Shown here piece by piece: positions 1 through 11,215 of a DNA stretch of 64,000 bases. The notes under the pieces were generated by a model. That model was not told where the DNA came from. It saw only the letters and a list, made by a program, of their open reading frames with translations, and did not search any database. Position 1 is the stretch's first letter, and each line of letters starts with the position of its first letter. The stretch lies in the NCBI RefSeq assembly GCF_036850765.1, contig NC_089490.1, positions 388,134,558 through 388,198,557 on the forward strand, in the 5' to 3' direction. This DNA is from Saccopteryx bilineata. Taxonomy: Eukaryota; Chordata; Mammalia; Chiroptera; Emballonuridae. The position numbers and the translations under genes were made by a program.

Positions 1-426
1 ATGAAACTTCACCAAAGATCATAAAAGAGGAACTGAATATAATGCAGACGTGTACCATAGCTTGAAGGAAAACTTGATATTGTGGAAATGTCAGTGCTTC
101 TCAAATTATCCTATAAATGCAACAGCATTCCATCAAAATCCCCATGGCTTCCTTCCCCAAAACCATGGCCCTGGTCTAACCAGGCAGAAACATCAGACAA
201 GCTACAGTAAGGGGCAGTCAAGGAAACAGCCGACCAATACTCCTCAATATCTGGGTCATCAAACAGAAGGAAGGTCTAAGAAACTGACATGGCCAAGAGC
301 CCCAGGACACATGCTGGCTAAATGTAATGTGTGGTCCTGCGTGGAATCCTAACAGAAGAATGACTTAGGCAAAAACTAAGGAAATCTGAATGAACTATAG
401 ACTTTAGTTAGTAATAAGGTATCAAT

Positions 427-840
427 GCCTGACCAGGCGGTGGTACAGTGGATGGAGCATTGGACTGGGGCACAGAGGACCCAGGTTCAAAACCCCAAGA
501 TCACCAGCTTGAGCGTGGGTTCATCCAGCTTGAGCGTGGGCTTATCAGCTTGAGCGTGGGGTCGCTGGCTTGAGCATGGGATCCTAGATATGACCCCATG
601 GTCACTGGCTTGAGCCTAAAGGTTGCTGGCTTGAACCCCAAGGTTGCTGGCTTGAGTTTAAGGTTGCTGGCTTGAGCAAGGGGTCACTTGCTCTGCTATA
701 GACCTCCGGTCAGGGCACATATGAGAAAGCAATCAATGAACAACTAAGGAGACACAACGAAGAATTAATGCTTGTCATCTCCCTCCCTTCCTGTCTGTCC
801 CTATTTGTCCTTCTCTCTGTCTCTATCACACACACGCACC

Positions 841-878
<38 letters not shown>
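427..878 (+). mobile_element. tRNA-derived bat-type SINE with (CA)n tail
   Basis: It starts with 'gcctgaccaggcggtgg', has a B-box-like 'ggttcaaaacccc' at about 483, and contains several diverged 'gcttgagcgtggg' units in its body. It ends in pyrimidine-rich sequence and a (CA)n run (826-878). A short target duplication ('gtatcaat') is visible on both sides. The same family recurs at 49269-49682. I associate this SINE with bats, but the family name was not checked. Confidence 0.8.
826..878. repeat. (CA)n microsatellite
   Basis: A nearly pure CA dinucleotide run forms the 3' end of the SINE above. It probably expanded from the SINE tail. Confidence 0.95.
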
Positions 879-880
<2 letters not shown>

Positions 881-1048
881 GTATCAATATTGGGTCATTC
901 ATTGTAATCAATGTAACACACTAATGCAAAGCTAAAAATAGGGGATACTGGGTGAGGAGTATATGGATATTCTCTGTAATATCTCTGTAATTTTTCTATA
1001 AAGCTAATTTTTTAAAAAAAGTAAAGTGTACTTAAAAAACCCCAGTGG

Positions 1049-1437
1049 GACCTCTTCCCGCCATCTCCGTGCTGCCATATGGTGTGCATGAGTGTCCTGG
1101 CTGGTGTTCTCAAGAGTATCAACAATGCCGAGAAGACTGTTTCTTAATAGGCTGTGCTCCAAAGCCATCGGCCAGTTTCTAACTGTGATGACGAAGCATA
1201 GTCACATGGGCGAATTTGAAAGTATTGATACCAGAGAGCTGGGGAAACTGCTGTGAACCTCACAGACAGGTTAGATAAGTGTGGAGTAATCAGCCCCAGA
1301 CTCGATGTTTGGCTCAGAGGTCTAAAAAAAATGGCAGAACAACCTGCTTCCATCCTGTTAGTTTGGTTTTATTGTATTGATAACCTCAGTGGGCGTCATG
1401 CATCATGAAGAAGCAAGATGAAAAGACAGGAGTGTGG
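1049..1437 (+). pseudogene. RPS15A: RPS15A processed pseudogene, 3'-truncated
   Basis: This intronless copy of the 40S ribosomal protein S15a mRNA keeps a pyrimidine-rich 5' leader ('cctcttcccgccatc') and a start codon at 1079. Recognisable peptides are VLAGVLKSINNAEK near 1094-1137, a GEFE segment near 1208, CGVISPR near 1282 and the run ending in NNLLPS near 1355. It is dead: about 20 bases are lost after 1137, stop codons follow, and homology fades near 1437 before the normal C-terminus. There is no intron and it follows an A-rich L1 tail, which fits retroposition. The parent gene encodes a 130-residue small-subunit protein. Confidence 0.9.
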
Positions 1438-1793
1438 GGACTCAGCCAGCCTCAGCCTCCAGCCAGCCCAGTCTGCAAACCCCGCCCACCCCGGAACACA
1501 GCCTCTAGTGCCTCGCTCTCAAAAATGAAAAGGCAGCAAAGGATAGGGGAGAAAGAATTTGAAAAAGCAGATAATACAAAGAATTTTGGGGGGGGGAGGG
1601 TGATAGAGATTCTTGGAAAAGAGATAACATTGTGTCCATTAAAAATAAAGGAAGTTATAAGAAACCGAGAACAAGAAATCTTATTTCTTGATGACAATTT
1701 AAGATGAGGGAGTTGATTTTTTTTTTTTTCTAAAGAATTTAAATGTGGAAAGATCAGGTCAAGGAAATCTCCCAGAAAGTTCAATTAAAAGGC
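1438..1793. other. Unassigned sequence
   Basis: Nothing recognisable apart from short homopolymers (a G run at 1588-1595 and a T run near 1719). Open frames here do not resemble a gene. Confidence 0.5.
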
Positions 1794-1850
1794 AGAAATT
1801 GTAGTATATCCACAGAATGGAATATTACTCAGCACTAAAAAATGGACAAA
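1794..1850 (+). repeat. L1 3' fragment
   Basis: The text 'ggaatattactcagcac' is typical of the L1 ORF2 end. It is short and abuts an oppositely oriented L1 piece. Confidence 0.6.
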
Positions 1851-1859
1851 TTTACCGGC

Positions 1860-2600
1860 AAAAGAAGCTTCTTTTGTGAATTACTTGATTATATCCTTCA
1901 TCCATTTTAAATTGGGAACCTTGTGCCTTTTGATTTATAAATGTCATTTACATATTAAGGATAACATAAGCCTCTGTTTGAAATACAGTAAAATTTATTT
2001 TCTCAATTTAGACTTTTTTTTGGTAAATTTGTGATGTCTTTTTGCTATGTGCAAATGTAAGTGTTTTCTGTCTTTCCTTTATGGTTTTCTGGGCATAGTT
2101 AGAAAAGCTTCTTCTTCAGAAAATCATTTAAATTTTTTTTTCCTAGACTGTTTTTCTAATTTAGTTTTGTTGAAATATTTGATCCACCTGGAATTTATTT
2201 TGGTGCATAGTATAACAGGTATCAAACGTAATTTTTTCCTTTGATGGATAGCTAGTCATCCCAACACCAATTGTAGGCTAGGGTAATTCACACATTTCTC
2301 ATTGTTTCACAGTGCCATCTGTATTCTGTGCTAAATTTCCATATTATCATATGCCTATTTTTTGTCTCTCTACAATGTATCATTAATCATTGCTCATGTA
2401 TTTGTACAGTGCCCACCTGTTTCTATTGCTGTGGCTTCATAGTATATTTTAATATTAGAACGGGCATAGCCCCCACTTTTTCATTTCTTTTTATTTTAAT
2501 CAACTTGGTCTACTCCCTAAAAGCAGCAACTGCAACTCTTAGCTGGTATCACTTCCACATGCCTAAGTTTGAGGCTTCTATTGCTAGCTTTTGATGAGCA
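1860..2600 (-). repeat. Old L1 fragment, antisense
   Basis: AT-rich sequence containing the antisense L1 ORF2 signature around 'gatccacctggaatttatt' (2179-2200). Highly diverged with no open frame of note. Confidence 0.6.
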
Positions 2601-2839
2601 CATTTTAGGCATTATCTATCGACTTTCTGATGTGGTAGGTGAGAGTCCTTGATTCATTTATACTCCATTTTTACTGATGTCTCCTCCCCTCCCCACTACT
2701 ACCAATGGCTCTACTGGGTCAGATCTACAGACTGGGTTGCATCCCTAATCAGTGTTTCTATGGTCCCTGCTGAGCCAAAGACACACTGTACTTAACCCTT
2801 TGTAGGACAGCTTTTTGCATTTCCTAGAATTCATAATAA

Positions 2840-3050
2840 ACTCATCTTTGCACAGGCTGTGTCCCCGGCAAAGGAACTATTCTGCTCAACTCTTGGTGGG
2901 GCTGGCTCCTTTGAATCTGTCCAGATTCCCACTGAAACATCACCTCCTCAGAAAGCCCTCCCTTTCATGATCCAAAGTAGCTCCTTCACCCCAACCCTAC
3001 TCTCCCGAACTTCCACCTCGATCACTTCCTTGCTGGGCACATGGTAAGCA
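2840..3050 (+). repeat. L2 3' end
   Basis: Contains the L2 3' signature 'catcacctcctcagaaagcc' at about 2938-2957, followed by the usual pyrimidine-rich segment. Confidence 0.65.
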
Positions 3051-3940
3051 GTCTGTAAGTGGCAGTGGCTTATGTAGAAGAGAGGAAACCATTTCTCAAC
3101 AGGAGGAAATAATGGGGGATATTTTCGGGGATAGGTAGGGGATAGTGGTCTGAGCTTCCTGGGGGGCAGGCAGGAGAGAGGCAAGCTGCTTGTCAGTACA
3201 GCAAAAAATAGCAATGATAATCTGACCCAGGGCATTTGATCTTAGCTGTCGTCGGCAGCTGGGTGAAGAATCCCTTGGTCTTAAGCCAGGCCCTTCTTCC
3301 TTCCAAGCGGGGGATCCCTCAGCTGCTGAGCAAGTGGACAAGACCAGAACAGAACTGAACCGTTTCTGGCTTAACACAAGAACCGTGGAATCCAGGTCCC
3401 TTCAACAACTCTTCCAAATGTGAATTTATTATAAACACTTATTTCTTGCAATTAAAAAGGGGGGCATCTTTAATAAAAGGCAGAGAAAACAAGGCTGAGT
3501 CACTGGGATTAGAAGCGGAAAGGGAGGAATGAGGAGGAAGCAACTGCCAAAGTTGTTGGGAATGGCAGTGGAATTTGGCCCTGAGCTCCCTGGCAGCCTG
3601 TGCAAAAAGGAAGACCTGATCAGTTACGGAGCTCTTCTTATTAGCAAGGGAGATGTTGCCAGTTCCTCGAGGGAAATGCAGTTGGTTTTCGGTGTTAGTT
3701 TTTTCCTGGCACTAAAACCTGAATGAAATTTCCCCCATGAAGCTTTAGGAGGGGTCTTTAATCAATGCACTAAACACTGTCCTTGTTTTTATAGCAAATG
3801 GGAAGTGACTCTCCAGTGATGTGGGCATTTAACTTGCAGCTCAATGGATGTAAGTCCTGCCTAAGTATCATTATTAGTAGTAGATGAGAAAGATCATGTT
3901 TAATTTCCCTTCCAAAGAGCTGCGTTTCATTCCCTTAGAG
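3051..3940. other. Unique sequence, no gene recognised
   Basis: No exon, RNA gene or clear repeat is visible. The segment 3450-3800 looks non-repetitive and AT-balanced, and could hold regulatory sequence, but nothing specific supports that. Confidence 0.5.
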
Positions 3941-4161
3941 CAGTGCTTTTGAACCACCAGTCTGTGGACCGGTGCAGGGCTACCAGAAATTTCATGCCGG
4001 TCTGCAAAAGAGTTAACCACCCTGATGTTGTATGAAGATCACAGATCCAATGATCTTAGTCGAGTTTGCTTATACCCAGGATGATTTCTGATTTAGTGGT
4101 CCTTGAAATAATTCTCCTATTTTCACCAGTCATCAAGTGTAAAAAGGGTTAAAAACCACTG
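3941..4161. mobile_element. Non-autonomous hAT element, about 221 bp
   Basis: The ends are a diverged inverted pair ('cagtgcttttgaacc' and 'ggttaaaaaccactg'). The 8-bp flanks 'ccttagag' (3933-3940) and 'ctttagag' (4162-4169) match at 7 of 8 positions and carry the central TNNAGAG-like form typical of hAT insertion. No transposase is encoded, so it must have been moved in trans. Confidence 0.85.
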
Positions 4162-4169
4162 CTTTAGAG

Positions 4170-5020
4170 CATCTTACTGTCATCACGGGTATCAGGAGGT
4201 GACTAGATTATTAGCATAGTTTTTGCAAGAGGGGAGGTAGTGAAATTCCTGACCTTGAATCACAAAGTTCTGGTAAATTTCTTATGTGTGATACGTTTGA
4301 GGGAGAAATTAGGGAAATATTTTACCAGCTTTCAAAGGGATGCCTGTTTTACAAAAGGCTGCATATGGAAAAGGATAAGGAATCAGAAATGTTCAAGCGT
4401 GGAAGACACTGAGCAAAGGAGTCAGGCAGACCTGGGTTTGAGTCTCATCCGCTGCTCAGCTCCAGCCCGACATAGAAAAGCAGCACCACAGGAGAAGCCT
4501 CCTGGCCTCACCAGCTCGTTCTCTTAAAGACCTTCTTGCTTTTTGGAGGATGTGACCACGCTGTCTTTATCCATCTCTGGTTCCTTTGCCCCACCAACTC
4601 TCTACTTCAGTCCCAGCTCGCCACCTGCAAACACCGTCTTTGCTCGGTGCTGGAAGGCCATCCTACCTCCGCTGGAAATTCCAACCCCTGCTCAAGGCCT
4701 ACCTCTGATGGCATTTTCCTGGGGAGCCGTACTCTTCAAAAGGAACACCTGGCCCCTTCCTCAGTGTCCTTCCTCCTGCCCAAGCCCTTGGTCTCCGCGT
4801 GATGCTTAGCGAAGCTGGGTATGCATTAATTTCTGAATTGATTCGAGTTCGCTGTGATTGATTCCATCTTCTGGCCAGACAGTCCTCCTTACAGGACCTT
4901 GTCTAATCTTGGTACTCCCCAGAACCCACCATTCTGCCCGGCATGGAGCAGATAGACGCTCACAAAAATGCAAAGTTGTACTGAACATCCTATAATTATG
5001 CCATCAATTACTGTTACTTG
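4170..5020. other. Unique sequence
   Basis: No gene or strong repeat recognised. Overlapping short frames at 4536-4809 have no recognisable product. Confidence 0.5.
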
Positions 5021-5190
5021 AGTATCTACCCTGAGCAGCTCAAAACAAAATCCTTTAAATGCACTCTCATGGCTCCTCACACAGAGCCAGCAATGTGGGT
5101 TATTAGCATGCCCCATTCTGCAGGTAAGAAAACTGAGGCTTAGAGCAGGTAAATCACTTAACATCACACAGCAAGTAACAGGCATAGGAT
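5020..5190 (-). repeat. MIR SINE
   Basis: The core 'gaaaactgaggcttagag' followed by 'catcacacagcaag' is a MIR in antisense orientation. Confidence 0.8.
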
Positions 5191-6379
5191 TCCAAGAAGC
5201 CGTTTGTGATGTCAAAGCCAAGGGAAACAGAAGATGGAGTGCATTAAGTGCTTCTCCCTCAGTCCCCAACAGACGGCATGAGCCAAGATCATTTCCTGGG
5301 GCCTGACCACGGACACCCATCTGAGAGCCAGGCTCTCAGCCGGCAAAGAGGTTTACACGGAGCTCCATCCCCTTGGGGGGAGGCCTTCGTAGGGCGGTAA
5401 CCCTGCAGCCGCCTGTGCCAGCTCTTGCAGGGCTTCCGTGGGTGGACGTCTGGGTGGGGCCGCCGTCCCTCGATGGACCGCCCCGCCCAGAAACCTTTCT
5501 GGGATCAAACGCCTCCCATCAACCTCCGACTCTGGGGTATGGCTCCGGCTTTAGAGCCAGAGCAGCATTCTTCCTGGCAGGGGACACCTGGCAGTTCCGC
5601 CACGCGCATTGGCAGAAAACGCCAAGGGAAAAGGATTATTTCAGGAATGGTGGAGCTACGCCCTCCGCGGTGTCTTCCACCCCATCATGGTCCGTTGGTC
5701 TTCTAGGCGCCAAAGGAAGCCTGTCAGGCTTTTAACCGCTTTGTCTTAATGAAAATTCCCTGTCTTTTCCTCGCGACCTTCAGTCTCTCTCTAATGTTGA
5801 ATCCCATTTCACAGATGTAGAAACGGAGGAACCGAGCAAGTAAGCGCAGTTTAAACATCAGTTCCAAGCCAGCAGGGACCAACCGGTCTGGTTCTCAGCA
5901 GCTCAATCCCGGTAGCAAATTTCCATTTGAAGAACACGTGCAGTTCGCGACTTTAAAACCGCAGTCCCACGCAAACACTTAACATTTTAAACGAACTCCC
6001 AAGCCCCTTACCCTCAGCGCTCAGCGGGACGCCTATGTTTTACTTCAGTTTGTATCTCTAAATTGCTGGGCACAGAAAGGGTTAAACGGGACCGGGAGGG
6101 GGTCTGCGTGGGTGGCGGAGCCTCGAAAGAGTTAAAAATATAAACGCATCTATCTTCCTATTTGGGTTCAAAATGGGCAGCGACGGGACACAGAGAGCCT
6201 GGGAACCCCCGCTACGGAAGGACATTTTTACATTCTAAAACTTTTAATTCCGACAAAAAAAAAAAAAAAAGAAAGAAAGAAAAAAGTGTCCCAGTTCGAA
6301 AGTTCTTTTAACATTTTCTTTTTTCATTTATTTATTTTTTTTCTCGATTTCTCCGCGGGCTGGATTATAAAACTCGCCC
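5191..6379. other. Unique upstream flank of CpG island 1
   Basis: No coding exon seen. A short MIR-like piece lies at about 5800-5845 and an A-rich tract at 6255-6285. GC content rises sharply after 6380. Confidence 0.5.
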
Positions 6380-6791
6380 CGTGTTTTTGGGTCCGAGGAG
6401 CGAGGTTCCCCCCTCCGGGCCGCGCGCGGGCGGGGGCCGAGGGGCTCCGGGAGTTTTCTCCGGGGCCGGGCTGGGACGCGGCTGCCGAGGCCCGGCTCCG
6501 GCCCCTGAATTGGGGGGTCCGCGTCTGCCCCAAACGCCGCTTTCTTCCGTTTTCCATGTCATTTCCTGTACTAATAAGATGGTGGTCAAAGCAGGGGAGG
6601 AGAGCAGCAGCGAGTCGCCGCCGCCGCCGCCGCCGCGCCGAGGCTGGCGCTGAAACTTTGCCTCGCCGGGGACCAGCGCGCCCGCAGCGCGGCCGCTCCC
6701 GCCGCGGGGGCCGCCAGCCGGGGCCGCGCCGCCTCCGCCGAGCCGCCCGCCGGGCCGCCCGCGCCGCCCGGGCCCCGCGGCTGCCGCAGCA

Positions 6792-6842
6792 TTCCCGGGA
6801 AGGTGAGTCAGCCCGGTAGCCAATGTGGCCATTGAAAATGGC
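6792..6842. promoter_or_regulatory. Cluster of palindromic factor motifs
   Basis: Within 51 bases there is TTCCCGGGAA (6792-6801, STAT/BCL6-like palindrome), TGAGTCAGC (6804-6812, AP-1/half-MARE) overlapping the donor, and GCCATTgaaAATGGC (6828-6842), a dyad of two YY1-type ATGGC cores. Motifs were read directly; factor binding is inferred. Confidence 0.45.
6803..6808 (+). other. PRDM11: Candidate splice donor of noncoding exon 1
   Basis: GAAG|GTGAGT is a near-perfect donor inside CpG island 1. If used, it would end a 5' UTR exon at 6802 and start a ~34-kb first intron ending at the acceptor before 40811. No transcript was available to confirm it. Confidence 0.45.
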
Positions 6843-7310
6843 TTCGGAAAGCGCTCGGCAGTTTGCCAGCGAGCGCGGTGCCGCCGGTGCAGGGGCTGCG
6901 AGCGGCTGCGGGGAACGCGGGGGGCCGGGGGCCGGCGCGAGCGGAGCAGGGGGCCGGCGGTGCGGCCGCGGCCGGGGGGAGGCGGCTCGCCCGGGCCCGG
7001 AGGTGGGTTAACCCAAGGCAGGTAGCTGCTGCCGCCGCCGCCGCCGCCGCTGCGGGATTCGGGGCCGCCCCTCCGCCTGCGCCCCCGCCTCCTTCCTCCC
7101 CGCTCTCTCCTCTTTCGCTCGCCTTGTTACAATGTAGCCTTTTCTCTGCGTGGACGTTCCTCCCGCTGACGGACGTGGCCGCCGACCAATGGGAGCGGTG
7201 GCCCAGGCCCAGCGTTTGGAATGAGAACGCGGCGACACGCGCGGGGCGGGGCGCGGAAGGCTGGAGGGCTCGCCGCGGCCGCTGGCCTACTTCTAGGGGC
7301 ACCTTCGGCT

Positions 7311-8170
7311 GGGCACCGGGGGTGATGCGCAGGCCGGGGTCCTTCGGGATGCGGTGGGCACCTCTTCCATCGCGGTTCATGATATCTCGCTAAACGTGGC
7401 TGAGCTGGAGGCTTTTTCTTTAATATATTTCAAGTCATAGTTGCGGTGTAGACTCTTTGGGAAATCTCTTCGGAGTGTATCCTCCATCCTCCCCACTCGC
7501 AATCCCCAAGGTACTCTCATATGCAGAAACTGCGGAAACTTCGCGGCCAATGACCTTTCTCCTGTTAAAGCCAGGACGCCGTAGGCGAGTCGCTGCGGGG
7601 AGAATGCTGATGTCTCGGGCGCTAGGCGATGCTAGTTGGAAAGTTGCTTGTGTATTGAACCGGTTTGGGCGATAGGGGCTTAGACCCCCAGGATAGACTG
7701 GGACTTGGGGAGAGGAAAATGTTAAACCTCTCTTCCCTCTTCATGTAGGGAAAGGCTATGGTATATAATTCAGAGTGGCTGAGGAAACACACCCAGTTCT
7801 TTGTGCTCAGGGACGGGAGACAATAATGAGAGATTACGCTTGATGCCTGGAAACCCTATAAACTTTGGGGATTTTTTTTTGTCCTGGGGCAGAAGAATTT
7901 TTCCGTGGAGCATACTGCGTGTAGCACCCAAGCTTGCTTTAGCCCACATTCCCCTTGAGGGGAAGGCCAGTATGGGGGGGGGCGGGGCATGGGCCAGAAT
8001 TAACGGGCTGTTGTCTCCTTTCCTAGGGGGTGGGCCATGGTCTTTGCCCTCTAAGAGAACAGAGTGCTCTGGGCACTGATCTGAAAACTTCCCTTCTGGG
8101 AATACAACCCTGGCAGTTTGCTTTAGATTAATGGAAAGGGGCTTCTCCATTGGTATCCTTTCTTCTCCTA
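7311..8170. other. Unique sequence downstream of CpG island 1
   Basis: CpG density falls away. No repeat or exon recognised. Presumed start of PRDM11 intron 1. Confidence 0.45.
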
Positions 8171-8174
8171 AAAG

Positions 8175-8335
8175 CTGTGCCACCATGGACTTGGTACTGT
8201 TACCTGACCTCTCTGAACCTTGCTTCTCTATCTCTAATATGGGGCCAACAAAGCCTGTCTGGCAAGGCAGGTGTGAGACAAGTGAAATGACAGAGATAAA
8301 ATGCCTAGCCCACAGATGATACATGATTTAAGAAG
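8175..8335 (+). repeat. MIR SINE
   Basis: Sense MIR features: 'ttacctgacctctctgaacc' followed by a diverged 3' part ending near 'atgcctagcccacag'. Confidence 0.65.
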
Positions 8336-8819
8336 TGTTGAATTCTCTCCCTGAAATTAGTGCAGAATATACTATCCTGGGAATAACAGAATTGATTGAC
8401 AGGCCCCACCCAGGTCTGTGCAGTCCCAAACTGATAGGGTCTTTAAGGAGCAGCTGGGGCAGAATCCGATTCCCTTCCCTAGTGACATTCTCAAAGATGT
8501 GAGGCTCCCCTCACTTCTCCCAGGAGCCTTTGTTCAACCATCACAACCATTACTTATATGCTGTTTTGACCTGCCTTACAATTCTGTTCTTTGACCTCCT
8601 GGATTGATGTGTTTCATAACTTTGTTCTCCTTGGTGTCAAATAAGGCTTCTGTCATCTGAATCTTTCTTCACCTGTACTTACATGGAGAGGGGGGAGGGA
8701 GAGGTTTCCCTGGTTCTAGGTTACTGGCAATTATGAAGGAAGTAAAAACCACGGGACTAGGTGTCAGGAGTCATACCTGCTTATTCAGCTGCCTCCTTCG
8801 CCTGCCCTCTTGGCTGTGT
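8336..8819. other. Unique sequence
   Basis: Nothing recognised beyond a short G-rich tract at about 8690-8705. Confidence 0.45.
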
Positions 8820-9345
8820 CACAGTCGCGAGCAACACACGGGGTGCAAAGCTGTTCTATAATCTTTCTCCCTAAACCTCCTCCAGGACTCTGATCTTGGC
8901 CAAGGCTACCACCATCCTACTAACCCTCAGGCAGAAAGCTTGGTGCCTCTGTTCCCCCACCCCAATTCATTCCACCTCCAGAGTTAGGGAGCCTTAACCT
9001 CTATATAGAATCTGTCCACTTCTTTCTATCTCTTCCCCCGGCTTCTCTTTCCAGACATCAGCAACAGCCTCCTCACTGCCCACCTGCAACCTTCCCTCCA
9101 TGCCAATCTCAGCGTCAGCACCACAGAGTGTCTGTTCCAAAGATCACATCAGGCCTCTCATGCCCTGCTTAATACCGTGAAAAATATTTCTACTGCTTTG
9201 GGATAAAGAACCAAATTACTGCCTAAAAGCCTCTGAATGACCTGGCCCCTGCCCTTTCCTTGGCCTCATCTTCGACCCTCCGTCGAATCTCTGCACTCCA
9301 AGCCTTGTTCTCTCCTGCACTTGCTGGCCACTCTTTCTGGAATAC
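8820..9345 (+). repeat. L2 LINE 3' region
   Basis: Contains the L2 body signature: 'agatcacatcaggcctctca', then a ~60-base stretch ending 'gggataaagaacc', then 'tgacctggcccctgccc' and 'tggccactctttctgg'. No reading frame survives. Confidence 0.8.
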
Positions 9346-9554
9346 TGAAACAGTTGTGATCTAATGAATGAGTTGAGGTTGGCAAAGGGCAAGAGGTGGT
9401 GGAAGAAGGGTGGTTCTTAATGCCCCTCTCACTTAATGAGTGTGAGGTTTAACAGAGCATTGAGGTCTCTGCTGATCTGGAGAGAATGTGATTCAGGGAA
9501 GGGCTCGCACAGTAGGAAATCCAGGGATGATGAAGATAATGATGAGGGAGGCAG

Positions 9555-9750
9555 CTAATGTTGATGGGAGGTTTGTTGTGTGCCAGGAATGCACTAAACA
9601 TGCCATTGCCCTAGGGAGGGAACAGCTCCACAAGGGGGGGATCAGTATTTCCATTTCACAGATGAGGAGACGGGGGCTGCAGAAGTGAAGTGAGGGGTCC
9701 GGGGTTTTACAGTGGTATGGCCAGAATTGGAACCTTTGCCACCTGATGTC
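9555..9750 (-). repeat. MIR SINE
   Basis: 'gtgtgccaggaatgcac' followed by 'tttcacagatgaggaga' is an antisense MIR. Confidence 0.8.
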
Positions 9751-10265
9751 ACTTCCTAGGGACAGAGAACTGCAGACTGCCAAGGAGAAGCCCCTTTGGA
9801 AATGTCACATCAGGTTATAAATCCTTCACTGGAGAATCAGTTTCCAGGCGGTAACACCCCCCCACCCCAACATTGGGGTTTGAGCAAAGGGGTTCTGGCT
9901 CAGAGGTTCCTGCTGGCCTTGGTGCCAGGGCTGGTCTGGAACCATCTGGTACATCCCCACCCCTGCTGAAGTTCCGGCGCTCTTAGAGGCCCCAGGGCCC
10001 ATGTTCTCAGAGTGGGGCCTGGGAGGGGCTTCCCTGCAGCTGGCCCAGGGGTTGCACCGGAAAAGTAAGCCATGCAGAAAGAAAAAAAAAACAAAAAACC
10101 ATAACAATGAAGAAGAAAGAAAAATGTGCTGTTATTTTTAAAAAGCCCGTTTCCTATTGCAGATTTGTATCTGTGTTGGAAAGGCCTGTGTTGCCTCACT
10201 GCTGCCACACTGGTGGCCGTGTCTCTGGGCTAAGGCTCTGCAAGAAGGGGGCCCGAGGTGTCCTT
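9751..10265. other. Unique sequence
   Basis: No gene recognised. An A-rich stretch lies at 10080-10120. Confidence 0.45.
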
Positions 10266-10660
10266 CAGTCCTTCGTTCATTCATCCGATGGACGGTGTAC
10301 GCAGACGTAACCTGTGCCAGGCCCTGTGCTAAGCTCGGGGTGCAGTGTGGACCCCAGACTTCCCTCACAGAACTCACAGACCAGCGTGGGAGGTGGGCAG
10401 TTAACCAGGCAGGCAATGACAGGCTATAGCAGAAGGATGCAAGGGAGAGGGCCATGGACCAAGTCTAGGAACGCTTCCCTGAGGAGGAGGTCTTTTAGCT
10501 GAAGGACGAGTAGGATTTGGAAAGCAAAGAGGGGATAGGTATTCCCACATGGGGTATGGCTTGTATAAAGGCACGGCCCATAGAAGGGTTTGGAGAGGTT
10601 CTCAGAGTTCATTTGGCTGCAGAGTGTGTGTCAGGGATGAAGTGGAGGTAGATGAGGCTG
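10266..10660 (-). repeat. L2 LINE, antisense
   Basis: Antisense L2 landmarks in order: 'tgtgccaggccctgtgcta', a gain-type segment 'cttccctgaggaggagg' and a 'ataaaggcacggccc' stretch. Confidence 0.75.
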
Positions 10661-10673
10661 GAAAAGAATAACA

Positions 10674-10692
10674 GTAATAATAATAATAATAT
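10674..10692. repeat. (TAA)n microsatellite
   Basis: About six tandem TAA units. Confidence 0.85.
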
Positions 10693-10699
10693 GACTAAC

Positions 10700-11215
10700 A
10701 CCAGTCTTGACTGCCTCAGGACCTTTGCATTGGCTGTTCCCACTCCTTAGAACAGTCCTTTTTTTGTTTTTGTTTTTGTTTATTGATTTTTAGCAGGAGA
10801 GGAAGGGGGAGAGAGAGAGAGACAGAAACATCGATCTGTTCCTGTATGTGCCCTGACCAGTAATCGAACCAGCAACCTCTGCACTCCAGGACGATACTTC
10901 AACCAACCGAGCTATCCAACCAGGGCTCCCTAGAACAATCTAACCCATTACCTCTATGGCAAGCTCCCTCGCCTCCATCAGATTTGCTCAGATACCATCT
11001 TCTCATCAGCACTCTTCCGTTTAACATTGCAGCCCATACCCCGTTGTCCCACTTCCCTGGGTTTTTTCCCATTAGTATCTAGCGCGTGTGTGCTCCGTTT
11101 GACTTATTTATTGTGTTTTTGACTGACTCCCTTAATTATAATGTAAGTTCCTAGAGAGCTTGAGTTTTTTTCAGTTTGAGTCACTGCTATATGAACAGGG
11201 CTTAACACATAGTAC
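10700..11215 (+). repeat. L2 LINE 3' end, split by a SINE
   Basis: 'gacctttgcattggctgttcc' begins a sense L2 end. It resumes after the SINE at 10758-10927 with 'gctcagataccatcttctc' and continues to about 11215. Confidence 0.75.
10758..10927 (-). mobile_element. Ves-type bat SINE, antisense
   Basis: It reads T-tail, then 'gaaacatcgatctgttcc', then the complement of a tRNA-like head ending '...gagctatccaaccagggc'. Target duplications 'tagaacagtc' (10748-10757) and 'tagaacaatc' (10931-10940) differ at one base. It sits inside an L2. Ves SINEs are, to my knowledge, bat-specific, which supports the taxonomic call. Confidence 0.85.

Larger units (their letters stand above)
1..1020 (+). repeat. 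Old L1 (L1M-type) ORF2 end and 3' region, interrupted
   Basis: The first ~140 bases resemble the end of L1 ORF2 (the stretch around an internal 'atcaaaatcccc'). The rest resembles an L1M 3' region ending in the A-rich tract near 1011-1020. It is split by the SINE at 427-878. No intact ORF is present. The subfamily was not determined. Confidence 0.55.
6380..7310 (+). promoter_or_regulatory. PRDM11: CpG island 1: probable distal PRDM11 promoter
   Basis: A ~930-bp stretch is extremely GC-rich and dense in CpG, whereas its flanks are CpG-poor. It contains two (GCC)n runs (about 6616-6637 and 7028-7052), a CCAAT box in 'gaccaatggga' at about 7184, YY1-like sites and a strong donor at 6803. It lies 34 kb upstream of the first PRDM11 coding exon on the same strand with no other gene between, so it is best read as a noncoding first exon and promoter. 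The link to PRDM11 is an inference. It could instead serve a divergent or lncRNA transcript. Long open frames here on both strands are GC-driven and show no homology. Confidence 0.65.

Noticed and set aside
6286..7393. Long frames on both strands in CpG island 1, including one with 'LKMA' near 6829
   Set aside because: The short likeness to a human N-terminal extension does not continue; treated as chance.
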